Of a DNA stretch of 64,000 nt, positions 31,101 through 39,212 are shown piece after piece (position 1 is the stretch's first letter; each line of letters starts with the position of its first letter). This stretch comes from Rhizobium sp. PP-CC-3A-592 (GTDB lineage: Bacteria > Pseudomonadota > Alphaproteobacteria > Rhizobiales > Rhizobiaceae), in assembly GCF_003217095.1 (NCBI RefSeq), contig NZ_QJSR01000004.1:350893-414892 (forward strand), in the 5' to 3' direction. Made by a program: the position numbers and the translations under genes. Under the pieces are notes generated by a model. It was not told the origin of the DNA. It did not search any database and was given only the letters and a program-made list of their open reading frames with translations.

Positions 31101-31364
31101 GCTATCGTCGTCCGTCTCCCCCAGCGCCCGGATGACCGGCAGGATGGCCGAGCGGGCGCCGAGGCAATCCACGAACTCCGAGCGCAGCACGCGCGCCGCG
31201 CGCCGTGTCGGCACGAAGATCGTCACGCCCGCAAGCGACAGCGGATCGGCCGGATCGTAGCGATAGTCGGGCACGATCGTCCCGTCGCAGATCGCATGGA
31301 CGAGCGTCTTCAGGAAGGGCACGCCGGCCGGGATGGTGAAGACGTTCTGTCGTGCGGGCGTCAT
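28176..31364 (-). CDS. addB: Double-strand break repair protein AddB
   Basis: Partner of AddA. From ATG 31364 the protein has 1062 residues (an ATG at 31451 would start inside murU). The N-terminal helicase-like half has VFVPTRRAARVLRSEF and a Walker A position that reads IIAGSTGSIPATARL, lacking the invariant Lys, so this half should be ATPase-dead, as in the alphaproteobacterial AddB type. The C-terminal nuclease domain carries RGTIYHAIVERFAKSE and EAVIVDYKTGANPS (Asp and Lys of the RecB nuclease motif). No Cys cluster for an iron-sulphur centre is visible, unlike Bacillus AddB. It starts 11 bases after murU and overlaps addA. Confidence 0.95.
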   Translation of the reverse strand: MTPARQNVFTIPAGVPFLKTLVHAICDGTIVPDYRYDPADPLSLAGVTIFVPTRRAARVLRSEFVDCLGARSAILPVIRALGETDDDSGFFDAEMPAVLDLAPPLTGPARLIELSRLILAWRNTLPRIVTELHGESPLIAPASPADALWLARNLVQIIDDIETEDLNWESLGALDASNYAQWWTLTLEFLQIASQFWPARLAELSRSSPARHRNAILEAESHRIAAGAIDGPVIIAGSTGSIPATARLILAVQKLSQGAIVLPGLDETMTEADWSLIDPPPVDAARRDDSASRSHPQYGFVRLLRRMGIARTEVLSIGTVDADLADRAETLSHAFLPVEATSSWDAVRRSLDARRVEAAFSDAALIEAVNEREEATAIALSLRLALQKDEACQAVLITPDRDLARRVAAELQRFGIEADDSAGTPLASTPQGTLVRLMLDVALRPGDPVAITTLMKHPLALFGVSPERFRPAATLLELLALRGGTVPADIADLRPLLDEAAVRRRADRHAPEWLAQVTDADIEDARFVAGAIAKAVEPLVAMLVRRRKGAGGFSTSLTLSDWAERTGRALEGVAMTETGDLGALWSGEAGAALADLLRAVIEVDGQIEADGGQWCEAVEALMAGSAVKPRAMRHPRVFIFGALEARLQSVDLVVLGGMNEGTWPGQTANDPFLSRSMKTGIGLEPPERRIGQLAHDLQMACGTRRLVFSRSLRKGATPTVASRWLQRLLAVGGKDLGQRLRENGRDRLRYAALLDARADTPLAKRPEPKPDFALQPRRYSFSEVGRLRRDPYSIYARRILRLQPIDGFNADPGAAERGTIYHAIVERFAKSEVDPAGPEAQAVMQQLIDAAFNEQRLPVHIDVIWRPRFAAVGRAFIDWEISRKDGIRQSFLERYAKFQVGVADIELTGIADRIDIGPDGEAVIVDYKTGANPSVKEARALLDPQLPLEAAALKAGAFDKVGRRHPASLLYVRLKPGDRFAVDEVNNEARVRGDVEPKTADMLADESLAQFTGLLRALQSGQRGFASRVIVQKEKSYGGEYDHLARVAEWSTADGEEEMGDA

Positions 31365-31375
31365 GGTCTGTCCCC

Positions 31376-32104
31376 TCAGGTGCGTTCCGCCAGCCGCGCA
31401 AACTGCGCTTCGGCCATGCCGATCGCGTCCGGCGTGCCCACGGTGATCCATTCGCCTTCGAGCATCAGGCCGTACAGGCGTCCGGCCGCGATCGCCTTGT
31501 CGAAATAGATGTTGAGATTGAAGGCGTCTTTTGGCGCATCTGAAAACAGCGTGCTCATCATGGCGATGGCGCCGGCATAGACGACGGGCTGCGGCAGCCC
31601 TTCGGCGTAGCGCACGAGTTGCCCGTCGGCCTGAAGCGAGAAATCCTTCTTGCCGTCATGCCCGGTCGTCCGGTCGAGATCGACGCAGAGAAGCAGCATG
31701 TCCATGCGATCGGGATCGAAGGCCTCGGCAAGCCGGGCCAGATTGCTGCGCCCTTCCGGCTCGCCGATCCAGAACAGGTCCGCATTCATGACCAGCACCG
31801 GACCGGGATCGAGAAGTGCCAGCCCCTTGGCAAGGCCTCCGCCCGAATTCATCAGGGTCGCGCGCTCGTCGGATATCCGGATCGCCGGCGCGGGGCGGGC
31901 ATGAAGGTGCGCTTCCATGCGATCGGCGAAATGATGCACGTTGACGGCCGCCGTCTTGATGCCCGCAGCAACCAGAAGATCGAGCACATGGTCGATCATC
32001 GGCCTGCCCGCAATCGGCACCAGCGGCTTCGGCATCGTGTCGGTGATGGGACGCAGCCGCGTGCCGAGCCCTGCGGCCAGCACCATGGCATTCTCAATGA
32101 GCAT
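31376..32104 (-). CDS. murU: Nucleotidyltransferase, probable N-acetylmuramate alpha-1-phosphate uridylyltransferase (MurU type)
   Basis: 242 residues of the sugar-phosphate nucleotidyltransferase fold. The signature MVLAAGLGTRLRPITDTMPKPLVPIAGRPMID appears in blocks at residues 7-38, with Lys26 for the phosphate; VLVMNADLFW carries the metal Asp; the end GEWITVGTPDAIGMAEA is typical of MurU. MurU converts MurNAc-1-phosphate to UDP-MurNAc, bypassing de novo synthesis; its partner kinase AmgK is fused to TsaE at 43979-45472. In the rhizobia I recall the two genes are adjacent; here they are 12 kb apart. Directly upstream of addB. The MurU assignment is inference from fold, length and partner. 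Confidence 0.82.
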   Translation of the reverse strand: MLIENAMVLAAGLGTRLRPITDTMPKPLVPIAGRPMIDHVLDLLVAAGIKTAAVNVHHFADRMEAHLHARPAPAIRISDERATLMNSGGGLAKGLALLDPGPVLVMNADLFWIGEPEGRSNLARLAEAFDPDRMDMLLLCVDLDRTTGHDGKKDFSLQADGQLVRYAEGLPQPVVYAGAIAMMSTLFSDAPKDAFNLNIYFDKAIAAGRLYGLMLEGEWITVGTPDAIGMAEAQFARLAERT

Positions 32105-32231
32105 GTCGCCCTTTCCTTGATTCAGGCCTTGATCCGGGCCTTGATTCGCGATCGATGCCTCGCATCATTTCCGAAACGCGGCCGGGTTCAACAACGGATA
32201 CCGTGTGGGATGTCATGTCGCCGGAGCCATC

Positions 32232-32879
32232 TCAAGGGGTGACGCGACGAAGCGTCAGGTTGATACGGCCGCCATTCTTCAGAAGCGTCGACGTCGCGGG
32301 ATAGATCCGATCGACGCCATGGAAGGCGAGCCGGCTTTCGCCGCCGAGAACGACGATGTCGCCGCTCGACAGCTTGAAGGAGACCGTCCGGTCGTTGCGC
32401 TCGCAACCGCCGACCCGAAACAGGCAGGCATCGCCGAGCGACACCGAGACGACCGGTGTCTGCAGATCCTGCTCGTCCTTGTCCTGGTGCAGCCCCATCC
32501 GCGCGGTTTCCGCATAGAAATTGACGAGACAGGTCTGTGGCGGCTTGGATGCACCGGCAACCGTCTGCCAGAGATCCAGCAGGCTTTGTGGAATGGCGGG
32601 CCAGGGCTCCTGGCTGACGGGATGCTGAGGTTGATAGCGATATCCGAGAGCCTTGTCCGTGACCCAGCCGAGCGTGCCGCAATTCGTCATCCGCACCGAC
32701 AGTTCCTTGCCGGTCTTCGGCATGGCCGGGCGGTAGAGCGGGGCCGCGGCAACGACGGCCCGGATCTCCTCGACAAGGGCTTCCTGCCGATCACGATCGA
32801 GAAAGCCGGGAATATGGCGGAAGCCTTTCGGCAGGACCAGCATGGCCTCCTCCTGTTCGCGTTGCTGCCAGCCGCTCAT
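32232..32879 (-). CDS. alkB: Alpha-ketoglutarate-dependent dioxygenase AlkB
   Basis: Fe(II)/2-oxoglutarate enzyme that removes alkyl groups from DNA or RNA bases. 215 residues, the size of bacterial AlkB. Iron ligands are His and Asp in ARMGLHQDKDEQ and His in SRLAFHGVDRIY; the 2-oxoglutarate Arg pair lies in GGRINLTLRRV at the C-terminus; TCLVNFYAE is the nucleotide-side strand. The first 14 residues (MSGWQQREQEEAML) may be an over-extension, with a second ATG at codon 13. It has its own 77-base gap before the stop of arfB upstream and 127 bases to murU downstream. Confidence 0.93.
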   Translation of the reverse strand: MSGWQQREQEEAMLVLPKGFRHIPGFLDRDRQEALVEEIRAVVAAAPLYRPAMPKTGKELSVRMTNCGTLGWVTDKALGYRYQPQHPVSQEPWPAIPQSLLDLWQTVAGASKPPQTCLVNFYAETARMGLHQDKDEQDLQTPVVSVSLGDACLFRVGGCERNDRTVSFKLSSGDIVVLGGESRLAFHGVDRIYPATSTLLKNGGRINLTLRRVTP

Positions 32880-32956
32880 GGCAAGGTTCTTTGCCGGATT
32901 CCGACCGGAACGATCACGTCATTCTCGTCCCAGGATTGCGCAACGTTCACATTCAT

Positions 32957-33391
32957 CTATTCGCCGTCCGGGCGGCCACGCATCTTCTTGACCTCTCCGC
33001 GCCCGCTCTTCGCCTTCAGGCGGCGCTCCACCGAGCCGCGGGTCGGCTTGGTCTTGCGGCGGGGCGGCGGGGGCGGTTCGGCGGCTTTGAGGAGCAGCGC
33101 CTTCAGCCGCTCGCGCGCATCCTCGCGATTGCGGTCCTGGCTGCGGAAGCTGTTCGCCTCGATCATCAGCACACCCTCCTTCGAGACCCTGCGACCGGCG
33201 AGGCTTATGGCAATGTCGCGGATGCGCTCGGGCAGGGAAGGGGATGCCGCGATATGAAAGAACAGCTGGACGGCGGTCGCGACCTTGTTGACGTTCTGCC
33301 CGCCGGGGCCGCCCGCCAGCACGAACTGCTCGCTCAGCTCCCAGCCGGCAATGACGATCCGGTCGTTGATATAGAGGGGGTCGCTTGCCAT
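32957..33391 (-). CDS. arfB: Alternative ribosome-rescue factor ArfB
   Basis: Peptidyl-tRNA hydrolase-like factor that frees stalled ribosomes. Start ATG 33391 (MASDPLYINDRI) gives 144 residues; the frame is open further upstream through a palindromic repeat, which is not coding. The release-factor-like domain has the catalytic GGQ in FVLAGGPGGQNVNKV (about residues 25-39) and the basic C-terminal tail (about 108-140, KTKPTRGSVERRLKAKSG) that enters the mRNA channel. Short length and tail fit ArfB rather than a full release factor. Single gene by spacing. Confidence 0.93.
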   Translation of the reverse strand: MASDPLYINDRIVIAGWELSEQFVLAGGPGGQNVNKVATAVQLFFHIAASPSLPERIRDIAISLAGRRVSKEGVLMIEANSFRSQDRNREDARERLKALLLKAAEPPPPPRRKTKPTRGSVERRLKAKSGRGEVKKMRGRPDGE

Positions 33392-33444
33392 GCCGTCGCC
33401 TTTCGTTCCCTGTTTATTCCAGCTTGGCGTGCTTTGCAAATAGA

Positions 33445-33485
33445 GCAATTCCAGCAAAAATGCACAGCGGTTTTGCTGGAATTGC
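33445..33485. repeat. Rhizobial intergenic palindromic element
   Basis: Perfect 15-bp inverted repeat GCAATTCCAGCAAAA (33445-33459) and TTTTGCTGGAATTGC (33471-33485) with an 11-base loop ATGCACAGCGG. The combination AATTCC-GCAAAA and AGCGGTTTTGC resembles a small palindromic repeat I recall scattered between rhizobial genes. It lies between arfB and pckA. Family assignment is from memory. Confidence 0.7.
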
Positions 33486-33514
33486 GTGAAGACAGAAAGA
33501 TAGGCTGAACGACA

Positions 33515-33544
33515 AAACCCGGCGCTGTTGCCAGCGTCGGGTTT
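33515..33544 (-). terminator. Terminator of pckA
   Basis: AAACCCGGCGCTG (33515-33527) pairs with CAGCGTCGGGTTT (33532-33544) over 13 positions with one G-T pair, loop TTGC; on the minus strand it is followed by TTTTG. It lies 37 bases past the pckA stop. Confidence 0.8.
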
Positions 33545-33555
33545 CACGTGAAATC
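33540..33555. promoter_or_regulatory. Weak parS-like site
   Basis: GGTTTCACGTGAAATC has the complete core GTTTCACGTGAAA and matches 13 of 16 positions of TGTTTCACGTGAAACA. It overlaps the pckA terminator stem and is about 30 kb from oriC. Confidence 0.45.
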
Positions 33556-33581
33556 ATCGATGAGGCGTTTCCGCCTGAGGT

Positions 33582-35192
33582 TTACTCCGCAGCGATGGCC
33601 AGTCCCGGTGCCGCATCGCGGACGCCGCCATCGACATGGCTCTCGAACTTGGTGAAGTTCGCCACGAACATATTGGCGAGCTTGCTGGCCTGCGCGTCAT
33701 AGGCGGCACCGTCCGCCCAGGTCGAGCGCGGATCGAGAATACCACCCTCGATACCGGCGACTTCGACCGGCACCGCAAAGCCGAAATTGGCATCGGTGCG
33801 GAACTCGGTCTCGGCCAGCGAGCCGTCGAGTGCTGCGGCGAGCAGAGCGCGGGTCGCTTTGATGGGCATGCGGCGGCCCGTACCGTAGGCGCCACCGGTC
33901 CAGCCGGTGTTGACGAGCCAGCAGGTGACGCCGTGTTCGGCGATCAGTTCGCGCAGCAGGTTGCCGTATTCGCTCGGATGCCGGGGCATGAAGGGCGCGC
34001 CGAAGCAGGTCGAGAAGGTGGCCTCCGGTTCGGTTACGCCCTTTTCCGTGCCGGCGACCTTGGCGGTGTAGCCGGAGAGGAAGTGGTACATGGCCTGGTC
34101 GGCGGTCAGCTTGGCGATCGGCGGCATGACGCCGAAGGCATCTGCCGTCAGCATGATGATCGTTTTGGGATGACCGGCTGTGCCCGTTGCGCTGGCATTC
34201 GGAATGAAGTCCAGCGGGTAGGCGCAGCGGGTGTTCTCGGTCAGCGAGCCGTCGTCGAAGTCGGGAACCCGGTTCTCGTCGAGGATAACGTTTTCGAGCA
34301 CGGTGCCGAAACGCTTCGTGGTCGCGAAGATTTCCGGCTCGGCTTCGGCCGACAGACGGATCGTCTTGGCATAGCAGCCGCCTTCGAAGTTGAAGATGCC
34401 GTCCTTGCCCCAGCCATGCTCGTCGTCGCCGATCAGCGTGCGCTTCGGGTCGGCCGACAGCGTCGTCTTGCCGGTGCCGGAAAGGCCGAAGAACACGGCG
34501 GAATCACCGTCGGGACCGACATTTGCCGAGCAATGCATCGGCATGACGCCCTTTTCCGGCAGAAGGTAGTTGAGCGCGGTGAAGACCGATTTCTTCATTT
34601 CGCCGGCATAGGACGTGCCGCCGATCAGCACGAGGCCGTTGACGAGATCGCAGGCGATGACGGTTTCCGTCCGGCAGCCGTGACGGGCCGGGTCGGCGCG
34701 GAAATGCGGCAGGTCGATGATCGTCAGCTTCGGCGCGAACGTCGTCAGGCTCTTCCGATCCGGGCGGATCAGGAGGTTGCGGATGAACAGGGAGTGCCAA
34801 GCGAACTCGGTGATGACGCGGGTCGGCAGGGCATTGTCGCTGTCGGCGCCGCCGATCAGGTCCTGTACATAGAGCGAGCGGCCCCGCGCATGGTCGAGCA
34901 TGTCGGTGCACAGCGTTTCGAAATGCGCGGGCGACATTTCCTTGTTGTTGTCCCACCAGATCTGGTCTGTCGTCGTCGCATCGCGAACGACGAACTTGTC
35001 CTTGGCGGAGCGGCCCGTGTGCTGGCCGGTGAGCGCACGAAGCGCGCCGTCTGCCGTCACCTGTGCTTCGCCGAGCCGCAACGATTCCTCGTAAAGCTCC
35101 GCTGGTGTCAGGTTGTAACGGACGGCGACAAGGTCTTCAAAACCGAGTGCAGCGATTCCGAAATCCGGATTGCGAATGCCAAATTCTTCCAT
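33582..35192 (-). CDS. pckA: Phosphoenolpyruvate carboxykinase (ATP)
   Basis: Converts oxaloacetate to PEP, the committed gluconeogenic step during growth on organic acids. ATG 35192 ([13 protein letters not shown]) gives 536 residues, standard for the ATP type; the longer frame adds an unlikely leader. Motifs: [15 protein letters not shown], the metal and substrate regions [21 protein letters not shown] and MHCSANVG, the kinase-1a P-loop [27 protein letters not shown] and the C-terminal [21 protein letters not shown]. Divergent from chvI across 385 bases that hold two LacI-type half-operators. PEP balance is also under ppsR at 3.7 kb. Confidence 0.98.
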   Translation of the reverse strand: MEEFGIRNPDFGIAALGFEDLVAVRYNLTPAELYEESLRLGEAQVTADGALRALTGQHTGRSAKDKFVVRDATTTDQIWWDNNKEMSPAHFETLCTDMLDHARGRSLYVQDLIGGADSDNALPTRVITEFAWHSLFIRNLLIRPDRKSLTTFAPKLTIIDLPHFRADPARHGCRTETVIACDLVNGLVLIGGTSYAGEMKKSVFTALNYLLPEKGVMPMHCSANVGPDGDSAVFFGLSGTGKTTLSADPKRTLIGDDEHGWGKDGIFNFEGGCYAKTIRLSAEAEPEIFATTKRFGTVLENVILDENRVPDFDDGSLTENTRCAYPLDFIPNASATGTAGHPKTIIMLTADAFGVMPPIAKLTADQAMYHFLSGYTAKVAGTEKGVTEPEATFSTCFGAPFMPRHPSEYGNLLRELIAEHGVTCWLVNTGWTGGAYGTGRRMPIKATRALLAAALDGSLAETEFRTDANFGFAVPVEVAGIEGGILDPRSTWADGAAYDAQASKLANMFVANFTKFESHVDGGVRDAAPGLAIAAE

Positions 35193-35577
35193 GAGCGCTG
35201 CTCCCCTGCGTTGTATCGATGGCCTAACATTAGCCGGAGTTACAGAAAACGCAAGATGGCAATAGAAAAAAGACAATAAATTCAATATATTAATCGATTT
35301 AAAGGAAATTGTTCAATGTTCAATCGGTTTAAATTCGCAATTGAAAATTTCGGAGGAGGCCGCTCTTAGGCCATTCATCCACGATTGTGCTTACCGTGAC
35401 GTTTTCGCTTCGCCACAATTTGTTCCACCTTTATACTCATGAACGCGCGCCGGCCCTGGCACATCTCCGTATCGGGAGGTCTGTCTGTCCGGGCCGGCCT
35501 CTGTCGATGATGTCCCGTTTCCTGCCGGAGATGGGGCCGAGGAGAGAAGGCGCGAAGATATGATGGAGCGGAATACG
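35193..35577. promoter_or_regulatory. pckA-chvI divergent regulatory region with paired LacI/GalR-type operators
   Basis: AATCGATTTAAA at 35292-35303 and AATCGGTTTAAA at 35322-35333 are two copies of one motif exactly 30 bases apart, i.e. about three helical turns, in an AT-rich patch of an otherwise GC-rich region. The first is part of the imperfect palindrome TTAATCGATTTAA (35290-35302). AATCGATT cores are typical of LacI/GalR regulators; in Sinorhizobium pckA is controlled by the LacI-family protein PckR, so these are candidate PckR sites. The right part, 35340-35570, should hold the chvI promoter; no convincing -35/-10 pair was found. Confidence 0.55.
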
Positions 35578-36309
35578 ATGCAGACCATTGCACTTGTCGA
35601 TGACGACCGGAACATCCTGACATCGGTCTCGATCGCGCTGGAAGCCGAAGGCTACAAGGTCGAGACCTATACGGATGGCGCCTCCGCGCTCGACGGGCTT
35701 CTGGCCCGGCCGCCGCAGCTCGCGATCTTCGATATCAAGATGCCGCGCATGGACGGGATGGAACTCCTGCGCCGCCTGCGGCAGAAGTCGGATATTCCGG
35801 TCATCTTCCTGACCTCGAAGGACGAGGAAATCGATGAGCTCTTCGGCCTGAAGATGGGCGCCGACGATTTCATCACCAAGCCGTTCTCCCAGCGCCTGCT
35901 GGTCGAGCGCGTCAAGGCGATCCTGCGCCGCTCCGCCAACCGGGAGGCCGCAGCGGCAGCCGGTCCCGCCGGACTGCAGAAGATGAAGGACGACATCCAG
36001 GCCCGCTCACTGGAACGCGGCCAGCTGTCCATGGACCAGGAGCGCCACACCTGCACCTGGAAGAACGAGCCGGTGACGCTGACGGTGACGGAGTTCCTGA
36101 TCCTGCATTCGCTCGCCCAGCGGCCCGGCGTCGTGAAAAGCCGCGACTCCCTGATGGATGCCGCCTATGACGAGCAGGTCTATGTGGACGACCGCACCAT
36201 CGACAGCCACATCAAGCGGCTGCGCAAGAAGTTCAAGATGGTCGACAACGACTTTGATATGATCGAAACCCTGTATGGCGTCGGTTACCGGTTCCGCGAA
36301 TCGGCCTGA
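35578..36309 (+). CDS. chvI: Two-component response regulator ChvI
   Basis: OmpR-type regulator of the acid/host-sensing ExoR-ChvG-ChvI pathway controlling succinoglycan, motility, type VI secretion and envelope genes. ATG 35578 gives [20 protein letters not shown] and 243 residues, the start I recall for this family; ATG 35560 would add six residues. Receiver domain: acidic pocket DDD at 8-10, phospho-Asp52 in [13 protein letters not shown], Lys of [11 protein letters not shown]. The winged-helix domain ends in [18 protein letters not shown] and [12 protein letters not shown]. Followed after 43 bases by chvG. Confidence 0.96.
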   Translation: MQTIALVDDDRNILTSVSIALEAEGYKVETYTDGASALDGLLARPPQLAIFDIKMPRMDGMELLRRLRQKSDIPVIFLTSKDEEIDELFGLKMGADDFITKPFSQRLLVERVKAILRRSANREAAAAAGPAGLQKMKDDIQARSLERGQLSMDQERHTCTWKNEPVTLTVTEFLILHSLAQRPGVVKSRDSLMDAAYDEQVYVDDRTIDSHIKRLRKKFKMVDNDFDMIETLYGVGYRFRESA

Positions 36310-36352
36310 GGCCCTGAACATCCAGACGAGCGGGAGAGGCTGAGCGTCCGAC

Positions 36353-38134
36353 GTGGCTGATATCACGAGGCATGCGGCGATCGAGGAAGCGGACGGAGCC
36401 TATCGCTCCGGCCGACGCTGGGCCCATCCCTTCACGCTGATCCGCCGCATCTTCGGCAATGCCGTCTTTTCCAGCCTCACGCGCCGCATCCTGTTCTTCA
36501 ATCTGGTGGCGCTCGTCGTTCTCGTCGGCGGCATCATGTATCTCAACCAGTTCCGCGAGGGGCTGATCGATGCTCGCGTCGAGAGCCTGCTGACGCAGGG
36601 CGAGATCATTGCCGGCGCGATCGCCGCCTCGGCCTCGGTCGATACGAACTCCATCACCATCGACCCGGAAAAGCTGCTCGAACTCCAGGCCGGGCAGAGC
36701 ATCACGCCGCTGCCGCGCGACGAAGACCTCGAATTCCCGATCACGCAGGAGCGCGTGGCACCTGTGCTGCGGCGGCTGATTTCGCCCACCCGCACCCGTG
36801 CCCGTCTTTTCGATGCGGATGCCGACCTGCTGCTCGACAGCCGCCACCTTTACACCGGCGGCCAGGTGTTGCGCTTCGACCTGCCGCCGATCGAGCCCGA
36901 AAACCAGACGCTGACGGCCAAGCTCAACACCTGGTACAATCGCATGCTCCAGCCAGGCAACCTGCCGCTCTACAAGGAGCCGCCGGGTGGCAATGGGTCG
37001 ATCTACCCGGAAGTCATGAATGCGCTGACAGGCGTGCGCGGCGCGGTGGTGCGTGTGACGGAGCAGGGTGAGCTCATCGTTTCCGTCGCCGTTCCCGTGC
37101 AGCGCTTCCGGGCCGTGCTCGGCGTGCTGCTTCTCTCCACCCAGGCCGGCGATATCGACAAGATCGTCCATGCCGAGCGGCTGGCGATCATCCGGGTGTT
37201 CGGCGTCGCCGCCCTCGTCAACGTCATCCTGTCGCTGCTCCTGTCGAGCACGATCGCCAATCCGCTGCGCCGCCTGTCGGCCGCCGCCATCCGCGTGCGC
37301 CGTGGTAGTGCCAAGGAGCGGCAGGAGATCCCCGACTTTTCCTCCCGCCAGGACGAGATCGGCAACCTCTCGGTGGCGCTGCGCGACATGACCGGCGCAC
37401 TCTACGACCGCATCGCGGCCATCGAGAATTTTGCCGCCGATGTGAGCCATGAACTCAAGAACCCGCTGACCTCGCTCCGAAGTGCGGTGGAAACCCTGCC
37501 GCTCGCCCGCACCGACGAGTCCAAGAAGCGGCTGATGGACGTCATCCAGCACGACGTGCGCCGGCTCGACCGCCTGATCAGCGATATCTCCGACGCCTCG
37601 CGGCTGGATGCGGAGCTTGCCCGCAGCGATGCGCGCGGGGTCGATCTCGAAAAGCTGCTCGGCGATCTCGTCGATATCTCGCGCCAGGTTCGCAACAAGA
37701 AGAAGACGGTGCTGCTCAACTTCGTCGTGGAGCGCAAGGACAATCCGAAGGCGCGCTTCGACGTCAGCGGCTACGAGCTGCGCATCGGGCAGATCATCAC
37801 CAACCTCATCGAGAACGCCCGGTCCTTCGTGCCGGAGGAGGGCGGGCACATCATCGTCCGCCTGACGCGCAACCGCACGCGCTGCGTCGTCTATGTCGAA
37901 GACAACGGTCCGGGCATTCAGGCCGAGGATATCGACCGTATCTTCGAACGTTTCTACACGGACCGGCCGGATGGCGAGGATTTCGGGCAGAACTCCGGCC
38001 TCGGCCTCTCGATCTCGCGGCAGATCGCCGAAGCCCATGGCGGCACGCTGCGGGCCGAAAACATGACGGATGCGCAAGGCGCGATCACCGGCGCGCGCTT
38101 CATCCTGTCGCTGCCCGTCGGCGAGGCGGCGTGA
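36353..38134 (+). CDS. chvG: Sensor histidine kinase ChvG (ExoS)
   Basis: Membrane kinase paired with ChvI; the periplasmic inhibitor ExoR is not in this window. GTG 36353, 593 residues. First membrane segment about 45-66 (ILFFNLVALVVLVGGIMYL), a periplasmic region to about 275 (the stimulus and ExoR face), second membrane segment about 283-305 (IIRVFGVAALVNVILSLLL), HAMP linker, dimerisation helix FAADVSHELKNPLTSLRSA with phospho-His366, and the ATPase domain with NLIENARSF, VEDNGPGI and GLGLSISRQIAEAHGG. It ends in GTGA shared with hprK, so the phosphotransferase genes are co-transcribed with the kinase. Confidence 0.96.
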   Translation: MADITRHAAIEEADGAYRSGRRWAHPFTLIRRIFGNAVFSSLTRRILFFNLVALVVLVGGIMYLNQFREGLIDARVESLLTQGEIIAGAIAASASVDTNSITIDPEKLLELQAGQSITPLPRDEDLEFPITQERVAPVLRRLISPTRTRARLFDADADLLLDSRHLYTGGQVLRFDLPPIEPENQTLTAKLNTWYNRMLQPGNLPLYKEPPGGNGSIYPEVMNALTGVRGAVVRVTEQGELIVSVAVPVQRFRAVLGVLLLSTQAGDIDKIVHAERLAIIRVFGVAALVNVILSLLLSSTIANPLRRLSAAAIRVRRGSAKERQEIPDFSSRQDEIGNLSVALRDMTGALYDRIAAIENFAADVSHELKNPLTSLRSAVETLPLARTDESKKRLMDVIQHDVRRLDRLISDISDASRLDAELARSDARGVDLEKLLGDLVDISRQVRNKKKTVLLNFVVERKDNPKARFDVSGYELRIGQIITNLIENARSFVPEEGGHIIVRLTRNRTRCVVYVEDNGPGIQAEDIDRIFERFYTDRPDGEDFGQNSGLGLSISRQIAEAHGGTLRAENMTDAQGAITGARFILSLPVGEAA

Positions 38135-38622
38135 GCCTGAGGCAAGATGCAACGGACCATGGTCCGACCTCAGCCAATGACGAGGTCGCGCCCCGCAACA
38201 TTCACGCGACGGCCGTCGTCCTCGGTACTCTCGGCTATCTCTTCGTCGGACCCTCCGGCACGGGCAAGACCAGTACCGCCCTTTCCTGCCTCTCGTCTGC
38301 CGCCCGCCGCGGCTGGAATGCGGCGCTCGTCTCCGACGATCAGGTTCTCGTCAGCCTGCGGAGCGGCCGCCTCGTCGCCCGCGCCCCGGTAACCATTGCG
38401 GGCCTGGCGGAGTTGCGTGGCGTCGGGCCCATCCCGGTTCGCACAGTCAAAGCTGCCGTCATGTCCTACGCCGTCCTGCCCGTCGCCCCGCCGTTCGACA
38501 TGCGGGTCGCGCCGGAGGCCGAGACCTGGGACGCCGGCCCGGTCGCGCTCCCCTTGCTGCGGCTTCCGCTCCTCCCCGGGCTTGACCCGCTGGATGCACT
38601 CAGCCGTTTTTCGGCTCTTTGA
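38131..38622 (+). CDS. hprK: HPr kinase/phosphorylase, short alphaproteobacterial form
   Basis: 163 residues, only the catalytic C-terminal half of the longer Firmicute HprK. P-loop FVGPSGTGKTSTALSCL at about residues 36-52, then ALVSDDQVLVSL with the metal Asp, and the region VAPPFDMRVAPEAETWD in place of the full signature loop. It phosphorylates Ser on HPr (Ser47 of the HPr encoded at 39213). GTG start overlaps the chvG stop by 4 bases, linking it to the two-component operon. No N-terminal domain is lost by mutation; this is the usual alphaproteobacterial length. Confidence 0.92.
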   Translation: MSLRQDATDHGPTSANDEVAPRNIHATAVVLGTLGYLFVGPSGTGKTSTALSCLSSAARRGWNAALVSDDQVLVSLRSGRLVARAPVTIAGLAELRGVGPIPVRTVKAAVMSYAVLPVAPPFDMRVAPEAETWDAGPVALPLLRLPLLPGLDPLDALSRFSAL

Positions 38623-38795
38623 AATGTCGCAGTCTGCACAGTTTTTGCTCATGTGATCCGTGTTTTAGGATTTTTGACTTGCACTCCGGCATTTCCTCGC
38701 CAAGATGACCGCCCCAAGGCGGAATGAAATTGTTGCATTGCGGCATGGCATGGCTATCGTCCGCCGAAGGGAAAAGGCAGTTGGAGCAAAGACAC

Positions 38796-39197
38796 ATGAT
38801 CGGACTTGTGCTTGTCACGCACGGCAAGCTGGCTGAAGAGTTTCGTCATGCGCTCGAACACGTCGTAGGGCCGCAGAAATTCATCGAGACCGTCTGTATC
38901 GGGCCCGAAGACGACATGGACCAGCGGCGTCAGGATATCCTGACCGCGGTCATCGCCGCCAACGAGGGCAGCGGCGTCATCATTCTCACCGACATGTTCG
39001 GCGGCACGCCGTCCAATCTCGCCATCTCCGTCATGCAGAGCGGCACCGTCGAGGTCATCGCCGGCGTCAACCTGCCCATGCTGATCAAGCTGGCGGGCGT
39101 GCGTGGCGAGAGCGACATGGACAAGGCGCTGGTCGAGGCATCCGAGGCCGGGCGCAAATATATCAACGTCGCCAGCCGCGTTCTCAGCGGCAAATAA
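38796..39197 (+). CDS. PTS EIIA component, mannose/fructose-sorbose family
   Basis: 133 residues. Phospho-His9 in LVLVTHGKLAEEF; ILTDMFGGTPSNLAISVM is the conserved core; GVNLPMLIKLAGVR follows. ATG 38796 was preferred over the ATG at 38724, whose 24 extra residues are unrelated. No EIIB, EIIC or EIID lies nearby, so this is a regulatory rather than transport phosphotransferase protein, receiving phosphate from HPr. In other alphaproteobacteria a similar EIIA (EIIAMan) accompanies HPr and PTS-Ntr. A 173-base gap without a gene follows hprK. Confidence 0.93.
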   Translation: MIGLVLVTHGKLAEEFRHALEHVVGPQKFIETVCIGPEDDMDQRRQDILTAVIAANEGSGVIILTDMFGGTPSNLAISVMQSGTVEVIAGVNLPMLIKLAGVRGESDMDKALVEASEAGRKYINVASRVLSGK

Positions 39198-39212
39198 CGG
39201 ACGCATTCCTTC

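Noticed and set aside
36233..38152. Minus-strand frame of 639 codons opposite chvG
   Set aside because: Shadow of chvG with His/Asp-rich composition and no motifs.
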